Assembly: GCA_009767595.1 (NCBI GenBank)
Contig: VSDK01018228.1
Location: 91,579 to 155,578 of the forward strand
Direction of reading: 5' to 3'
Length of the DNA stretch: 64,000 bases
Origin: Symbiodinium kawagutii
Lineage: Eukaryota; Sar; Dinophyceae; Suessiales; Symbiodiniaceae
The notes below the pieces were generated by a model, which was not told the origin of the DNA, did no database searches, and saw only the letters and a list, made by a program, of their open reading frames with translations. Positions 51,001 to 63,990 of this stretch are shown piece by piece (within the stretch, counting starts at the first letter, position 1; every line of letters starts with the position of its first letter). Both the position numbers and the translations under genes were made by a program.

Positions 51001-54000
51001 GAGCAGTCCAGCGACAAGAAAATTGAGAGATAACAATCATCTGCTCCTGGTTGGAGAGTGAATCAGAACTCAGTTCTGCCAGGGCCATAGCGAACACTGA
51101 AATGTTCAAGCATTGGTGAATCATCTTTGATCAATCATTAGTCTTCCACTGGTTAACCAGACTTATTATTGTTAACCTTTGATGAATCATTAATCATGAA
51201 TCAACCATTGTAAACTATGGGTAGTTGATAAACCAGTCACGCAACCCCAAAAACAAACATCTGCCCATATGGAGTTTGGAAGATCTGCCTCCTGTTGGGA
51301 TGAAACATGTTGGCACCTTTTAGGAGAGTCATCATCCATGAGCTTTGCCACCGCTCCAGGGAGCAAGGCGAAACGCGCAGTGAAACCAATCCAAGCAGCT
51401 TCAACCGCCAACCATTCACCAACCATTCTGAAACACTGACCATACGCAACCATCTGGAACCATTAACCAAGTCTTCACAAACAGGAGTAGCCGGAGTAGC
51501 CGTTTATTGTCTGATGCTTATCATTGCATACTCACCAACCTGTAACTTCTAATGACCCACCTGCCCTTGGGGAACGTACGACGTCTACCAAGCATTTCAG
51601 CATTCAAGCCAAAATCTCCAAGACTTCAACCCGGGTTGAGGGGTAAGCCAACCTCAAATTTGGCGTGGTGCCCGATGTTCCCGACTCCATTTTCAAAACC
51701 ACTTGAGAATGTAATTATCTTAAAATTTCTCAACTGTGAATTTTGTTTGGATACTTGATTTTGACCATCCGTAGCAGCAGGTTTCAACTTCGACACTAAC
51801 CTAGATGGCACCTGTTCCCCAGACCCAAACACCGACCCTGTCCTTGCCCCAAATGAAGTTCAAGCTCTTCTTCACTTCAGCGATAGTCACTTGGGACATT
51901 CCATGCCGAAGCAGTCGCCAAAGGGTTACAGTTACCTTGAGGACTTGCCCAGTGCAGCTGAGAGTTCGAGATATCAAACATCATATAACACATTGAATGA
52001 ACACGTTGGCTAGCTTTGGCCTGACTACAATCACTAGACGAGGTTCCTGTTGGCCAGAGATGACACCTCAATGAGCTGTTTGTCCTGCCTTTGTTCACAA
52101 ACTAGGCTTTGGTAGCAAGAGGCTGTGAAAAACCCTCGGATTGAACAATCGTTTGTTTTGTTCTGTCGACTTGATTTTTTTTGAGCGAATGTTCCAGTAC
52201 ACCGATTTGCTGCGCAACACAGCCGCCAGACTTGATTACACGAGTCACTGTGACGGCGATACTCACAGTGAAGATCCCTGCGGGTCTGAGACTCAGGAAA
52301 CTAGTGACTCATGTTGACTGTTATTCGTTCTCATGTTCTCAAACATGACATATTCGATTCAATTTCGGCTCCTCAGTCTATTTCCGAGCAGAGCAGTCTG
52401 TTGAAACAGCTGTTTGTTGCCTGTTGGGCCATTTGCCCCTTAGTTACACACATGATCGCATAGTATAGCACGTATACATACATCATCACAAAACTAACAA
52501 TCCGAAAATAATGCCAGTTGCAGCGTCGGCGAAGTCAGAGTGGTGTATGGACAGTTCCGGTTGATCTTGATACACCCTGGAAACTTGAAGTTTTTTACTT
52601 TTACCACTTGTTGGTGGCTATTGCAATTTTATTTGTGGTACATGTGTCCCCTTGAAAAAATGTTGTCTTTGTTGCTTCGCTGGTCATTAAATTTGATGAG
52701 TTGCCTGTCACAAGTGTTACCCACCATTGTTTTGGCAATAATGGCTGGCTGATGTTAGCTGGTCAATCAGGCCACCTTCCGCCAGCGCCACTCCATGTTT
52801 TTCCCTTTGGATGGCAGCAGGTACCATCAAGTGCAGGTACCATCAAGTGCACCACAGTGCACCAAAACCCCACAAATTGTGACAAATCTGGCCAGGTCGA
52901 TCTGGACCGAAAGACAAGCGTGTTTGGAAACTATATCTAAATATCAAAATTGAAATGAAATATGAATAAGCCTGAGTCAAGGTGTTTAACATTCCCCTAC
53001 AGGATTCATTTCACATGGCAACTACAACCCCTGTCAATCACCTGGATGACCATTTCCATGGTACATGATTGTAGACGTTGACCATACGTGATCATATCTC
53101 AATTGATTTACACCCATAATATGTTGCCAATGAATTTGCACATTTCAATGTCATTCACATGGTAAATCACGACTTTCAGTGTAGTTGAACTTGAACACCG
53201 CAAACTCCAATCAAACCACTTTCATCTGGCCATAGCAAGTCACTGCAACTCGTCTCCGGTAGCCGGTAGCTGGGTCTCAGTCTCAGCAGCTCTGAACAAT
53301 GAGCCATTGCACTGGCCGCAGGCGTTCCATTTTGAATGGTTGAAACGGCGCAGGACCCCGTCAGTAAACAATCACACCAGCAAACCAACGAACCTGCTAA
53401 GAAGGGGTGATAATCCAGAAAGAATATGGCAACCTAAGAGCAGTGTACTCTCTGTTGTTGCTGGCTTCTATCCGCTGTCGTGCCTATCCGCTGCCACTCA
53501 TCAGCAATGACTTAACAAACAAACAAGCCAGGTAAACCACCAATTAACCAAGTAACTAACGAAACAGGGAGGGCTGCACATGGGAATTTGATGCGCTATA
53601 TCATCATACTAACAACCAAAGCAGTGTGTAACTGTGCGTAGTTTTTCCACTATACCATACACATCTGTGCATGAGTGATGATGATGGTGGTTTATACCCC
53701 GTCTCTCCTTCTCGACGATCCCCAGTCTGCCGGCCGCACTGAACCAATCAGTGCCATTCCGCTCAGCAGCTTGATGCCACCTCGGCTGCAGCTGATGTAG
53801 AGGAGAGGACATGCAGTGTGTAGAGTGAAGTGATTACGCTATTAGAAGTAAGGAAATGATCAAAACAGAAGTGTCTTGCAACTGATGGTAGCAATCCTGG
53901 CCAAATACCAAACAGAAACAACAATGAAACAATCCGAACAAATCAAAAAACCATCCTGTTTCCTGGGATACTATTCAACTATTGCTGGCGGTAGCTCCGT

Positions 54001-55257
54001 TTGAAGTGTCTATATCTGAATGGCTAACGGTTGAGTAAGTTCACCAATGCCAAACACAACGTATTTCGGCACTGGTCATCGCGGCAGTGGACGAATTTAG
54101 GCATTTCCAAACATGGTGGCAATTCCAAATCAGGGGTCTCGCGGTTGGAATAAAAATTAGGAAACAAATATGTTCAGAGTTGGACCACCGGGGCTTGCCA
54201 ACCCCCCAATCAATTGATATACAGCGATTAACTATGGCCACGCAAAGGCTTCTCAAAACAGAGTCCCCGAAATCAGTATGTTTATGATCCACGCCTGTTC
54301 AATTCAAAACGCTTGTGTGCACAGTTCAATATCAAAAGCACACATTGGTTCAAAGCTGCCTGCACGTTTGCTCAACCCTGGCGCAAATCAAGCCAGCATA
54401 AGCTTTTTAACACACTGTTAAACCATGTTGAACCAAGTTATGAGACCTGTCATGGCTCCTTGTGGCTCTGGAGAATGACTGAGTAGGACCTCCAAGTAGT
54501 GTCCCTCATGTGGCGATATCTACCAAGCAGCCAGTAGCTCCTAACTATTGTCAAGCACCACTGATCATTGTCAAGCACTATTGCCAACATCAATCAGCCC
54601 TCACTACCATCGTATCAGCCATGAATCAGCTTGTAGCTTAACCACAGTTAATTGCATCCTAAAAAGTAGCTGAACCAACACCTATGACCATGGCTAATAA
54701 CCAGTTACCAGCGGTGGACATGGCACATCCAACAATAGCTCACCTCAAATACAGCCACCAGAACCAATCACCACAGAAATCCTACTGCACCATTTGTGGC
54801 GTGTTGCATTCTTGTCACTTGTTGTGTAAAGGGGAAGACGCAAACCACTTGATGGTCGTTTGACTTGTTGGCGCATACAACCGCCGTTACAATGGTTTCC
54901 TATTTGTATGAGAAGCAGCGATCAACAATGTAGCCGTGAAGAAGTCACATAGCTGGCTGTCCATATACCCACAGCATACCCTGGTAAGTCGTCGGGCGAT
55001 CCTTCAATTAACCGATCATGAATTTTTGTTGGGAATTTGTTAGCATCATAAGCCCACCACAGGCGCGGTACCCCATTTTGAGGCCCTTCCTTCTTCAGGG
55101 CTGAAACCGCAGGTTGAGGAGCAGCTTGGCATTCTATGATCGCTTGCGCATATCGTGCTTGATCATGATTGCAATATTCTGGGTATCAGGTGGGTATCCG
55201 AGCCGTACGCCGGAAATAGCCGTCACACCAGGTGGACCCTAGCGCAAATCATATCGC
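45076..55257. other. Long gene-poor host stretch with TCAACCA / TGGTTGA texture
   Basis: Strong CAACCATCA texture at 48,260-48,900 changes strand to TGGTTGATG near 48,905 and again around 49,200-49,640; it recurs at 54,530-54,760. Frames at 45,880-46,140 (plus) and 47,632-47,411 (minus, starting MDTADTNSTATGSAED) look somewhat protein-like and might be isolated exons. Nothing else is supportable. Confidence 0.35.
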
Positions 55258-55965
55258 TTGGTATTGCAAAGCTCTTCTCACCGCTGCATGGTGCTTGTCC
55301 ATACCACAACTGAAAGTCAATCAGAAATAGCTCTATTGCTTGGCATGCGATTCTCATGGATTGGCATTACAAAAGAAATCGCAACGAGCTTCTGCCCAAA
55401 GGTCAGTATCAAACCTGTCGCAAAGGGGCATTTTGGCCTTCATGAATTCCAGTTCCAAAACCACAATCCATCTGCCCCTCTGGGGCTGCGGGCGCCTTTG
55501 GAATGTGAAGACAGTGAAGTGTTTAGCTACGAAGAGTGGTACGAGTATGACTGCCGTCAAATTGATGTTGGCGGGGATGTGTGCATCTTCCATCTGCAGA
55601 GAAAAACCGAGTCCTCTGACACTAGCAGAGATGCTGCCATGAGAGAAGAAGGGAGCACTTTGCCTACAGAGGTATTGCGCTCGCCTAGGTCCAGCTCCGC
55701 TAGCTTTGCCTTTGCAGGAGTTCTGACAGACATTGATCGACCCTCTGGCACGTATGACGAGTGGAAACGCGCCAAGCTGCGAAAAGCCACCCTTACACAC
55801 TTGCCTGGAGCAGAAGGGCTGATCAAGAGGTCCAAACTGGAGGAATACCTCCAGCATGCGCATGTTGGTTTTTTTTCCTCTAGGGCGCCGCTTGTGCACT
55901 GTGGCAGCGGTCACATGTCGAAACTACAAAAGACTCAAAGATCCCAATCTATGAGAGTACATTAA
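55258..55965 (+). CDS. Possible host exon, unknown protein, 235 aa
   Basis: The longest non-repetitive open frame in the middle of the host part. Residues 35-200 look protein-like (GHFGLHEFQFQNHNPSAPLG, SYEEWYEYDCRQIDVGGDVC, GTYDEWKRAKLRKATLTHLP). No domain recognised and splice sites were not determined, so the start and end are only those of the open frame. An antisense frame of 186 codons overlaps it, which lowers confidence. Confidence 0.25.
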   Translation: MVLQSSSHRCMVLVHTTTESQSEIALLLGMRFSWIGITKEIATSFCPKVSIKPVAKGHFGLHEFQFQNHNPSAPLGLRAPLECEDSEVFSYEEWYEYDCRQIDVGGDVCIFHLQRKTESSDTSRDAAMREEGSTLPTEVLRSPRSSSASFAFAGVLTDIDRPSGTYDEWKRAKLRKATLTHLPGAEGLIKRSKLEEYLQHAHVGFFSSRAPLVHCGSGHMSKLQKTQRSQSMRVH

Positions 55966-57150
55966 CACATCTGCAGTGAGACGTAAAAGCTGTACAAAAA
56001 CCGGGCGGCTCAGAGTGCGATCAGTCATCGAGGCCAGGAATCAAACGTAAAATGAGTTCAGAGTTGACGTGGCATCAATAAAACATCCAGCAGAAAAGAA
56101 GTTTCACCTTACTTCGAAAGTGAAATGCCATTCCATCCACGCTGCCAAATGCGCCGATCAGAAAAAGAGAGCACTTGCCCTGTAACCATCGCGTATAGTC
56201 ACAGTAGAGATTCAAATGGGATTGCAAGTGAATCTAACCGACTCAGCGTGTAAGCCAGCAAAAAAGCCAAAGCAAATACCGACCACGACGCCATACGTAG
56301 AATTTCGAATTTCGAAACCGTAACGAAGCTGGTGAGCAGAAAAAGAGGAAAAGGGCAGTAGCGTCAAGCACCGTGCCCGAAGGACGAAAGGCAAACGCAG
56401 AGCGAAGGCCAGGCGTCCTCCAGGGCACAGAGCTCGTCGAGCCACCGCCCCAGGTACTGCCGCAGCAGCACAGCCTCGACGAGTTGTACTTGAGAAACAC
56501 AGGCAAAAAGCTCATCTGGCAGAGAAAGAGTAATTATTATTTCAAAGGCAGTTGACCACTGTTGGATTGCAACAAGAGCGCAGGGAGAAAACTCCCAAAG
56601 CACATCCATTGGCAAAGCCAGGGAGGTGGATTGTGAGCACAGGTGGGCATAGTAGCCATCGAAGGGCCAACATGGGCTCAGAGAGGTGATCACACCACAC
56701 CAATGAGGCCGTGATGGAGGCCGCACAAACTCGTGAGCGTAGTGTACCGTGAGGCCCGCAAGACCCAGGTAGCTGATAGTTATTGCACAGAAATACGACG
56801 TCAAAAGATAACCAGAGACATCGCAGTACGGAGGTGAATTCACTGCAAGGGTGAAGAGTGGCCAAGTCAGCCCAGGGTAGCTTGTATCATTGGAGAAACC
56901 GCAATTAAAAGGATAATAAGACTCATCCAGTGCCAGAAATTGCCTGACATTCCACCAGGCAGCGCTGCATCGCCATGTGCGCCCGTAGCCCAAAGGGCTA
57001 GGTAGACGGCTGCGGAAAAGCTGCGGAGAAGGAAGGAGGCAGAAAGACAGAAAAGCGACCAATCGCGCACCGGCCGGAGGCCTTTGAACGGAAGGAAGCA
57101 GGCAGGAAAGAAATAACAAGGGAAGGGAGGAAGGAAGGGGGGAGAAGGGG
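55966..57150. other. Host DNA with overlapping long open frames of uncertain meaning
   Basis: A 295-codon minus frame (57251-56364) and overlapping frames in other phases exist. Part of this is forced by purine-rich, low-complexity sequence at 57,060-57,200. No domain recognised; not called as a gene. Confidence 0.3.
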
Positions 57151-57298
57151 GGGGAAGGGCGACCAACCACCCAAAGGCCGAAGGCCCGTGTGCGGAGCAA
57201 GCAAGTAGCAGGAAAAAGGGGGAAAGGCAGAAGCCAGATAAATAAGGACAAGAAAATAGGGAAGTGCCGGACTGGTCAACTGAGAGTAAAAATTGCTC
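57151..57298. repeat. Direct repeat flanking the foldback array, left copy
   Basis: About 148 bases starting GGGGAAGGGCGACCAACCAC; ~95% identical to 59021-59164 in the same orientation. Confidence 0.85.
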
Positions 57299-57348
57299 TC
57301 CGTATGAAGGAAGAATAAAGTCTATTTGGCAAAAGGCTAGAAAATGGT

Positions 57349-58977
57349 GACAGTACAAGGGATTCTAGCCCCTTATGCCTAAAATTGATAACAGCACAAG
57401 GGATTCTAGCCCCTTATCCCTAAAATTGATGACAGTACAAGGGATTCTAGCCCCTTATGCCCAAAAATGGTGACAGTACAAGGGATTCTAGCCCCTTATG
57501 CCTAAAATTGCTGACAGTAAAAGAAATTCTAGCCCCTAAAATTAATGACAGTACAAGGGATTCTAGCCCCTTACGCCTAAAATTGGTGACAGTACAAGGG
57601 ATTCTAGCCCCTTATGCCTAAAATTGATGACAGTACAAGGGATTCTGCCCTATTTAGCTTAAATTGGTGACAGTACAAGCGATTCTGCCCTATTTAGCTT
57701 AAAATTGGTGACAGTACAAGGGATTCTGCCCTATTTAGCTTAAATTTGGTGACAGTACAACGGATTCTGCCTTATTTAGCTTAAAATTGGTGACAATACA
57801 AAGAATGCAAAAAATTCTGCCGTATTCCGCTCAAAAATGGTGACAGTACAAAGGATTTTGTCCTATTTAGCTTAAAATTGGTGACAGTACAAAAGATTCT
57901 GCCCTATTTAGCTTAAAATTGGTGACACTTGTCATATTGTCAACGCTTTCGACTGGGCACTTTCCAGATCCCAGAATCTCTGCTTTTTTAATTGCTTTAA
58001 TTTTTTTTATTCTTTTAATTTTTTTAATTCCTTTAATTATTTTATTAAAAAAAATGAAAAGAATTAAAAAAACAAGAAGGTCCGTTTTTTTAATTCTTTT
58101 AATTCTTTTAATTAAGTAATTGAAAGAATTAAAAGAATTAAAAAAACAAGAGGGTCTCTTTTTTTAATTCTTTTAATTCTTTTTATTAAATAATTAAAGG
58201 AATTAAAAGAATAAAAAGAATAAAAAGAATTAAAAAAATTCAACAAACAGAGATTCTGGGATCTGGAGAGCTCCCAATCGAAAGCGTTGACAATAGGACA
58301 AAATCCCTTGTACTGTCACCAATGTTAAGAAAACAGAAATTCTGGGATCTGGAGAGTGCCCAGTCGAAAGCGTTGACAATAGAACAAATGTCACCAATTT
58401 TAAGCTAAATAGGACAAAATCCCTTGTACTGTCACCAATTTTAAGCTAAATAAGGCAGAATCCGTTGTACTGTCACCAATTTTAAGCTAAATATAACAGA
58501 ATCCCTGGTACTGTCACGAATCTTAAGCTAAATAGGACAAAATCCCTTGTACTGTCACCATTTTTGAGCGGAATACGGCAGAATCTTTTGCATCCCGTGT
58601 ACTGTCACCAATTTTAAGCTAAATAAGGCAGAATCCGTTGTACTGTCACCAAATTTAAACTAAATAGGGCAGAATCCCTTGTACTGTCATCAATTTTAAG
58701 CTAAATAGGGCAGAATCGCTTGTACTGTCACCAAATTTAAGTTAAATAGGGCAGAATCCTTTGTACTGTCACCAATTTTAGGCATGAGGGGCTAGAATCC
58801 CTTGTACTGTCACCAATTTTGGGCATAAGGGGCTAGAATCCCTTGTACTGTCACCAATTTTAGGCATAAGGGGCTAGAATCCCTTGTACTGTCCCCAATT
58901 TCGATTGGAATAGGCCAAAATCCCTCGTACTGTCACCCTTTTTTCGTTCAAGGAACCTAAATCCCTTGTACTGTCAG
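57349..58977. mobile_element. Foldback structure: inverted arrays of 41-bp units around an A/T core
   Basis: Left arm (57349-57930): about 14 units beginning GACAGTACAAGGGATTCT, first a subtype with AGCCCCTTATGCC, then one with GCCCTATTTAGC. Core: 57934-57986 is inverted at 58246-58296 and again near 58330-58380, with TTTTAATTC-rich DNA between. Right arm (about 58300-58977): the same units reversed, subtypes in mirror order. This is the design of foldback transposons, whose long ends are made of short tandem repeats. Confidence 0.75.
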
Positions 58978-59020
58978 CATTTTTTGTTTCCCAAATAGAC
59001 CCTGTTTTTCCTTGCCACAG

Positions 59021-59164
59021 GGGGAAGGGCGACCAACCACCCAAAGGCCGAAGGCCCGTGTGCGGAGGAAGCAGCAGGAAAAAGGGGGAAAGGCAGAAGC
59101 CAGATAAATAAGGACAAGAAGATAGGGAAATGCCGGACTGGTCAACTGAGAATAAAAGTTGCTC
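59021..59164. repeat. Direct repeat flanking the foldback array, right copy
   Basis: Matches 57151-57298; differs mainly by a 4-base length change and a few substitutions. Confidence 0.85.
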
Positions 59165-59243
59165 ATGTCTCTGTGGACACGTCACTGGTGTGGAAAGGTA
59201 CGTGCATCTTTCCTCCTCCCCGAGGCTCTGTGAGACGAGGAGG

Positions 59244-59366
59244 ATGGTTGGGTCGACTGCTCAGCAGGAGTTCTACTACGAGGGCGAGTGGCAGGACCAG
59301 GCCCTGCCGAGGGTGTACGATGCAATTGCTGCCTTTGAACTAGCTGTCATAGGCGAGCTAGGTTAA
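59244..59366 (+). CDS. Possible small ORF, 40 aa
   Basis: MVGSTAQQEFYYEGEWQDQA, then LPRVYDAIAAFELAVIGELG and a stop. Composition is protein-like, but it is short and overlaps the 3' end of the helicase pseudogene by 20 bases. Could be an exon end of a plus-strand gene. Confidence 0.25.
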   Translation: MVGSTAQQEFYYEGEWQDQALPRVYDAIAAFELAVIGELG

Positions 59367-62300
59367 CTTGATGAGGGCTTTGAAACTGAACTTGTGGCCA
59401 CCATTGTTGCGAAACACTGGCATATCGTTGAAGCCATTCAGGGGCGCTAGCAGTAACACTACTAATCCCTTCATCTGCACGGGTTTCACCACGATAAGAA
59501 GCTGCCAACGAAAAAGGTGGCAAGGAGGGCACTGAGCCCTTTGGACGCCACACGGCATTAGGGAAGACTTCGTTGATGGTAGCTTCATCTGGACACGGAG
59601 AGATGGCAAAGAAGTCATTGCGAAGTGCTTCTGCCGACGCCGCTTCAAAGTTTGCAGCATGAGCTTGGCCAAGAATGGATTCTGCTTGGCACTGGGGAAA
59701 TGGGCGCGGTGGTTGATGAGGGGGGGTGGAGGATGTTGCCTCCCCAGCGGGTTGAGGGCGGGGTCTTGGTAACTTAATTTCTATCTTGGCATTGACGATG
59801 TCTTTGGCAATACTGAGCGAATGTAGATACGGAATAATAATAAGACCCGCTCCACAAGCTTGATCAGTCACTGGTGTATGAGGAGGCTGAGGAGTTGGCC
59901 TAGGAAGCCTGCCTTCAGTGACTTTGAGCACTGGATCCCCCTCAGACTGAGGAAGCGATTTGACCTGCTGAAAGTCTCTAACATCCGTTCCCGGAAGCTC
60001 GCCCATATGCTTTGCTAGCTCTGGGATCATTCTCACGGGGAAATAAACCATCAAAGAATCCCAGGGCAAGCCCAGTCTCCGATTGACTTCTTTCGTGCGG
60101 TCAGTGTTTTTATCCTTGGAGCGATGATGCAAAATATGCGCAAAGTTGGATACTGCAGGAAGAGCAATGTCCGCGCCAGCTTCTTGACGCCGTTTGACAT
60201 GGTTAAAAGAAGAGAGCGTGGCGACTAATAGAGACTTCTCCCAAAATTCTTGGTGTTGGAACCGCCGATATCCTTCGCTGGGACTGGCTCCTTGAAAAGT
60301 GGAGTGATTTTCCGGCAGGCATTGGAACAAGTTGGCGATCACCTGCGCCATGCTTTTCATCTGCCCTTGCAACAAGGCCCATTTTAACTCCTGCAAATCT
60401 GGCAGAACTGTGGCAAAGGAACCAGTGGTGAGCAGAGACTCAAGCAGATGTCTTTTGGCAAAAGCACTGTAGCATTTCGCAAAATGACCTATGTTGATTT
60501 GTAATCTCGCTAAAGGCCAGTCTACATTGACGAGTCCATTCAATGGGAAGGGCTGGTCAACCTTGTACAGCGCTTTGTTGATGATAGTAGACTCAGCTGC
60601 CCTCGAGAGATCCAAAAGAGCATCATATGTAGCCTTGGCTGCAGCAGCATGAGAGGCAGTTTGGGGCTCCTGCACTTTGGAGGGAACCCACTTATCTGAC
60701 GTTGGCGGAGCAACTCGGGCTTTGGCAGCCGAAGAGGTCATTGAACTAGTATCAGATGTGTTGCGCTTTCGCCAAGTCCTTGCTGCCGCTTTCTCGTCTT
60801 GGTCAGCTGACCATTGAGGTATGTGTTCCGTGAGGTGGCGCACTGCTCGTTGCGTAATATCGATGTGGCTGGCATGTATAGGGGCCAGACGCCAGGAATC
60901 AAATAAGTGAATATAGTGAGTCGACCACCACTCTGCACTGGGATGCTTGTTTCGATTATCCAGCCAGATATCATACTTCTGATTCCACAGCCACCACTTG
61001 CTGGGCGACTCAGGGACAACAATTCAGTGTGGGCTGCGTGAGTTGTCCGTGCTGTAGGCCCACACTAATGGCGAGTCGATGCCCCCTGGATAAAACGCTT
61101 TCTGTCGCGGCCACTGAAACGATGATCGGGCAACATTTCTTGCCAAGGCTAGCATAAGATGGAGACGATCTGCGCGGGTAATAGTTTGCCCTCGATGTTT
61201 CACCTTATATTTGACAGCCAGAGCAAGGGGAAAAGGAGATCCTTTGTCATGGCTGAGGTAGATACCCGACAGATGAAGTCGCATTTCTTCCAAGGAGAGG
61301 ACAACATCAGACATGGCTCCCCTCGCGTGATAGAAGCGATCGTACTTGGACTTTATGAAAGCCACTCCATACATGAGAGTCGCCAGCACCGTGACGCAGC
61401 CAGGCAAGCCGCGCATGTCAAGGGGACTTATGATGGTTGCGACGGTTTGAGCACGCGTAAAGCCCACCGTCGCTCGAGTGTATGCTTCACGATTGGCAAA
61501 GTCAGAGGAATCAGGCTGTCCGCTCAAGAAACTAACCCCTGTTTGGAAAACCAATGCATGGTAGCATGTTGCTCCCGCCAGCGTGACCACTGTGTCCACT
61601 TTAAAGGGGACCGGGGTACGATTGGGGAGGAGAGGGGTGGGAGCATCTGCCAAATAGCCTTTGAGTCCACCGATGGTGGTAAGTGCCAGCAGTCCAGTAT
61701 GGGCACCTCTGGTTTCTGGGTCATAGGCAGGAATGTGTGATGTGAACTTCATGACCTCTGTCCACACCAACTGGGCGACAAGCTCGTTGATCTCTCTTGG
61801 TCGGATTTAATTGGAGCATGGCTAACTTCGTGATCCCAATGGATGTACCTGAAACCCGTGGGGGCATTGTAATTGGTCCGACGTGCGCCGGCGCCGATCC
61901 GCCATTCACCTCGGCCAAAGGAGCAAAGCATAGGGTACTGTACTGCTATAACTGGCTCATAAATGGGCGCCGGGACTCGCGAACTAGTAGGCAGGATGAG
62001 CGACCAATGATGGCATCCTGTCAAGCCGCTGGCACTGAGTGAATTTGTTGCCAGAAAAAAAAGCAGGGGAGATCCTGGCATTGCTGCAAGTACCCCTAAG
62101 ACCAGCAGTACTCCTAGGGCGCTAGTGGTGTCAGCATATTTCAGCAGCGGCTCATACTGCAGTGCCCATAACAACGCCCAGTATGCCTGAAGGGGTAGAT
62201 CTGCGCCATACGGCTGAGCTAGGGCCAGGTCGACTTCAAATTGATTCCAACCCTGTTCAACAGGGCAGGCTAATCGCACAGTAGCATCAGCTGCATTGTC

Positions 62301-63700
62301 AGCAATCAGGATAGGAGAAGGCGTTGCCAGTGGGGCGTGGTCAGGGGGAGCCGTACGGCTAATGCAGGCAGGTGGCGAGTGTTGTGGAATGGCAGGCAGG
62401 TCGCGAACACCTTGTGTGGAAGGAACTGCCATGGAGTGTGGCAACAGTCGAGCAGGACTAGTTGTTTTCCATGGGCAAGTCAAAGCCGTGTATTGAACAG
62501 CTGCGGCTTGACGAAATATTAAATCAAGGTTTCGTTCTTTACTAGGCTCCGTGCCTTGCACGAGGGTTAAGGCAAGCGTGGCAGGGGTGACCCACCGATG
62601 TGGCCCTCTGAGGCCAATACTCGATTCAGTAATGCGATCTCGCACCGCTTCAGCATCGACTCCTGCTGCCAAGCCTCCCTGGCTTTGTTTGTCGTCACCC
62701 GTAAGGACATGGAGGCAATCACGGCGAGTGAGAGACTGTGCATAAGTACCTTTGTGTTCTCCAAGTTGCTGTGCCTCTTCCAAGACGAGGAGATTGCAGC
62801 ATCTAAGGTGGGCGGCAATGCCTGGGTGAGGGCTTTGCGCATTCTGATACACTGTCCCCGTAGTGCATAAAACAACTTTTGCATGCGTGAGAGCATGATT
62901 GCACTTATTGGATGGCTTGTCAATTGTGAATCTTCCAGGAAAGTAATGGTCACGCGCAACCGGTCGGACCATCAACTGCTTTTGGGGTTCCGAAAGATAA
63001 AGATTGTCAACATTTTGCGCTATAGCTTCGCCGGCAGGGTTTTCGCGGAAGAGAACGCCGATCCGAGTATGGATAGTGGTAAGCGACAACCACGCCAGCA
63101 GATAAGTGAATGTAAGTGTTTTGCCAGCTCCAAAAACTCCAGCGATGGCGAGACTAGTGCGATGGGCACGCAGCGCAAAAATAAGCGCTGAGGTGGATGC
63201 AATTAAATGCCCTGCGTCTTCGTGGGCCAGGCCAGCAAGTTGTTGCGCAAAGGCGGGGGCTTGTTGCAGATGGGTAGCAATATCTCCAGTAATGAGGAAT
63301 AACAGCAAGCGATGCAGGCTGGAAAGTAGCTCCCGATAATGCATGTTCTCGATGGGTGGATGATCTACTGCCCTGGGGATGCCCAGATGGACAGGTTTAT
63401 GCGTGTCTGACATACGGCTCATCTGTATGAAGCGATGACCCAAAGTAGTCTGGCCAACTAAATGCACGGAGCGGATACGAATGTCTGCCTCGAGAGTCAA
63501 TGCAGCAATGTCAGCTGGTAAGCCAGAGCGTCCTGCTGGACTATCAGTTACGCCAACATCATGTTGCCGAGGGACATGAGCCACCTTCCATCTATAGGCA
63601 CGTGAGCCGTTGAAGGCTCTCAGAACCGGGTCCTGATTGGACTTGTTCCCGAGAGCGCCTGCGAAGGGTTCTTCGTAAAAAAGCAGCCGTATATCAACAT
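59347..63700 (-). pseudogene. SF1 helicase-like protein gene, dinoflagellate multi-copy type, broken twice
   Basis: Three pieces form one reading. 63584-61749 (open upstream to about 63,700 with LLFYEEPFAGAL) has Walker A GVFGAGKT (149-156), Walker B-like LLVLEEAQQ (264-272) and TGDDKQSQGG (295-304). The second, open from about 61,795 in another frame, has REINELVAQLVWTEV, then VVTLAGATCYHA and a motif VI-like AYTRATVGFTRAQ. A TGA at 61024-61026 interrupts it; the same frame then continues without break through PESPSKWWLWNQKYDIWLDN into a 498-codon tail ending at 59347. So about 1,400 residues with one frame change (about 61,785-61,805) and one stop. The DE box reads EE. Similar helicases are, from memory, abundant in Symbiodiniaceae genomes. 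It may belong to a repeat family; intronless length fits a retroposed copy. Confidence 0.65.
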
Positions 63701-63990
63701 CTGTACATCATCACATCAGCAACATCAACATCTTTACATCATCACATCAGCAACATCAACATCTGTACATCATCTCATCAGCAACATCAACATCTGTACA
63801 TCATCACATCAGCAACATCAACATCTGGACATCATCACATCAGCATCATCAACATCTGTACTTCATCACGTCAGCATCATCAACATCTGTACTTCATCAC
63901 ATCAGCATCATCAACATCTGTACATCATCCCATCAGCATCATCAACATCTGTACTTCATCACATCAGATCATCACATCATCACATCTGCA
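63690..63990. repeat. 31-bp tandem repeat at the right edge
   Basis: About nine units of AACATCAACATCTGTACATC plus ATCACATCAGC, with a shift to AGCATCATC variants toward the edge. It continues to the end of the window. Confidence 0.85.

Noticed and set aside
56364..57251. 295-codon minus-strand frame as a gene
   Set aside because: Several frames are open together over purine-rich low-complexity sequence and no domain is visible.
57349..58977. CRISPR-like regular spacing of GACAGTACAAGG
   Set aside because: Whole 41-bp units repeat including the intervening part, so there are no spacers; arms are inverted copies.
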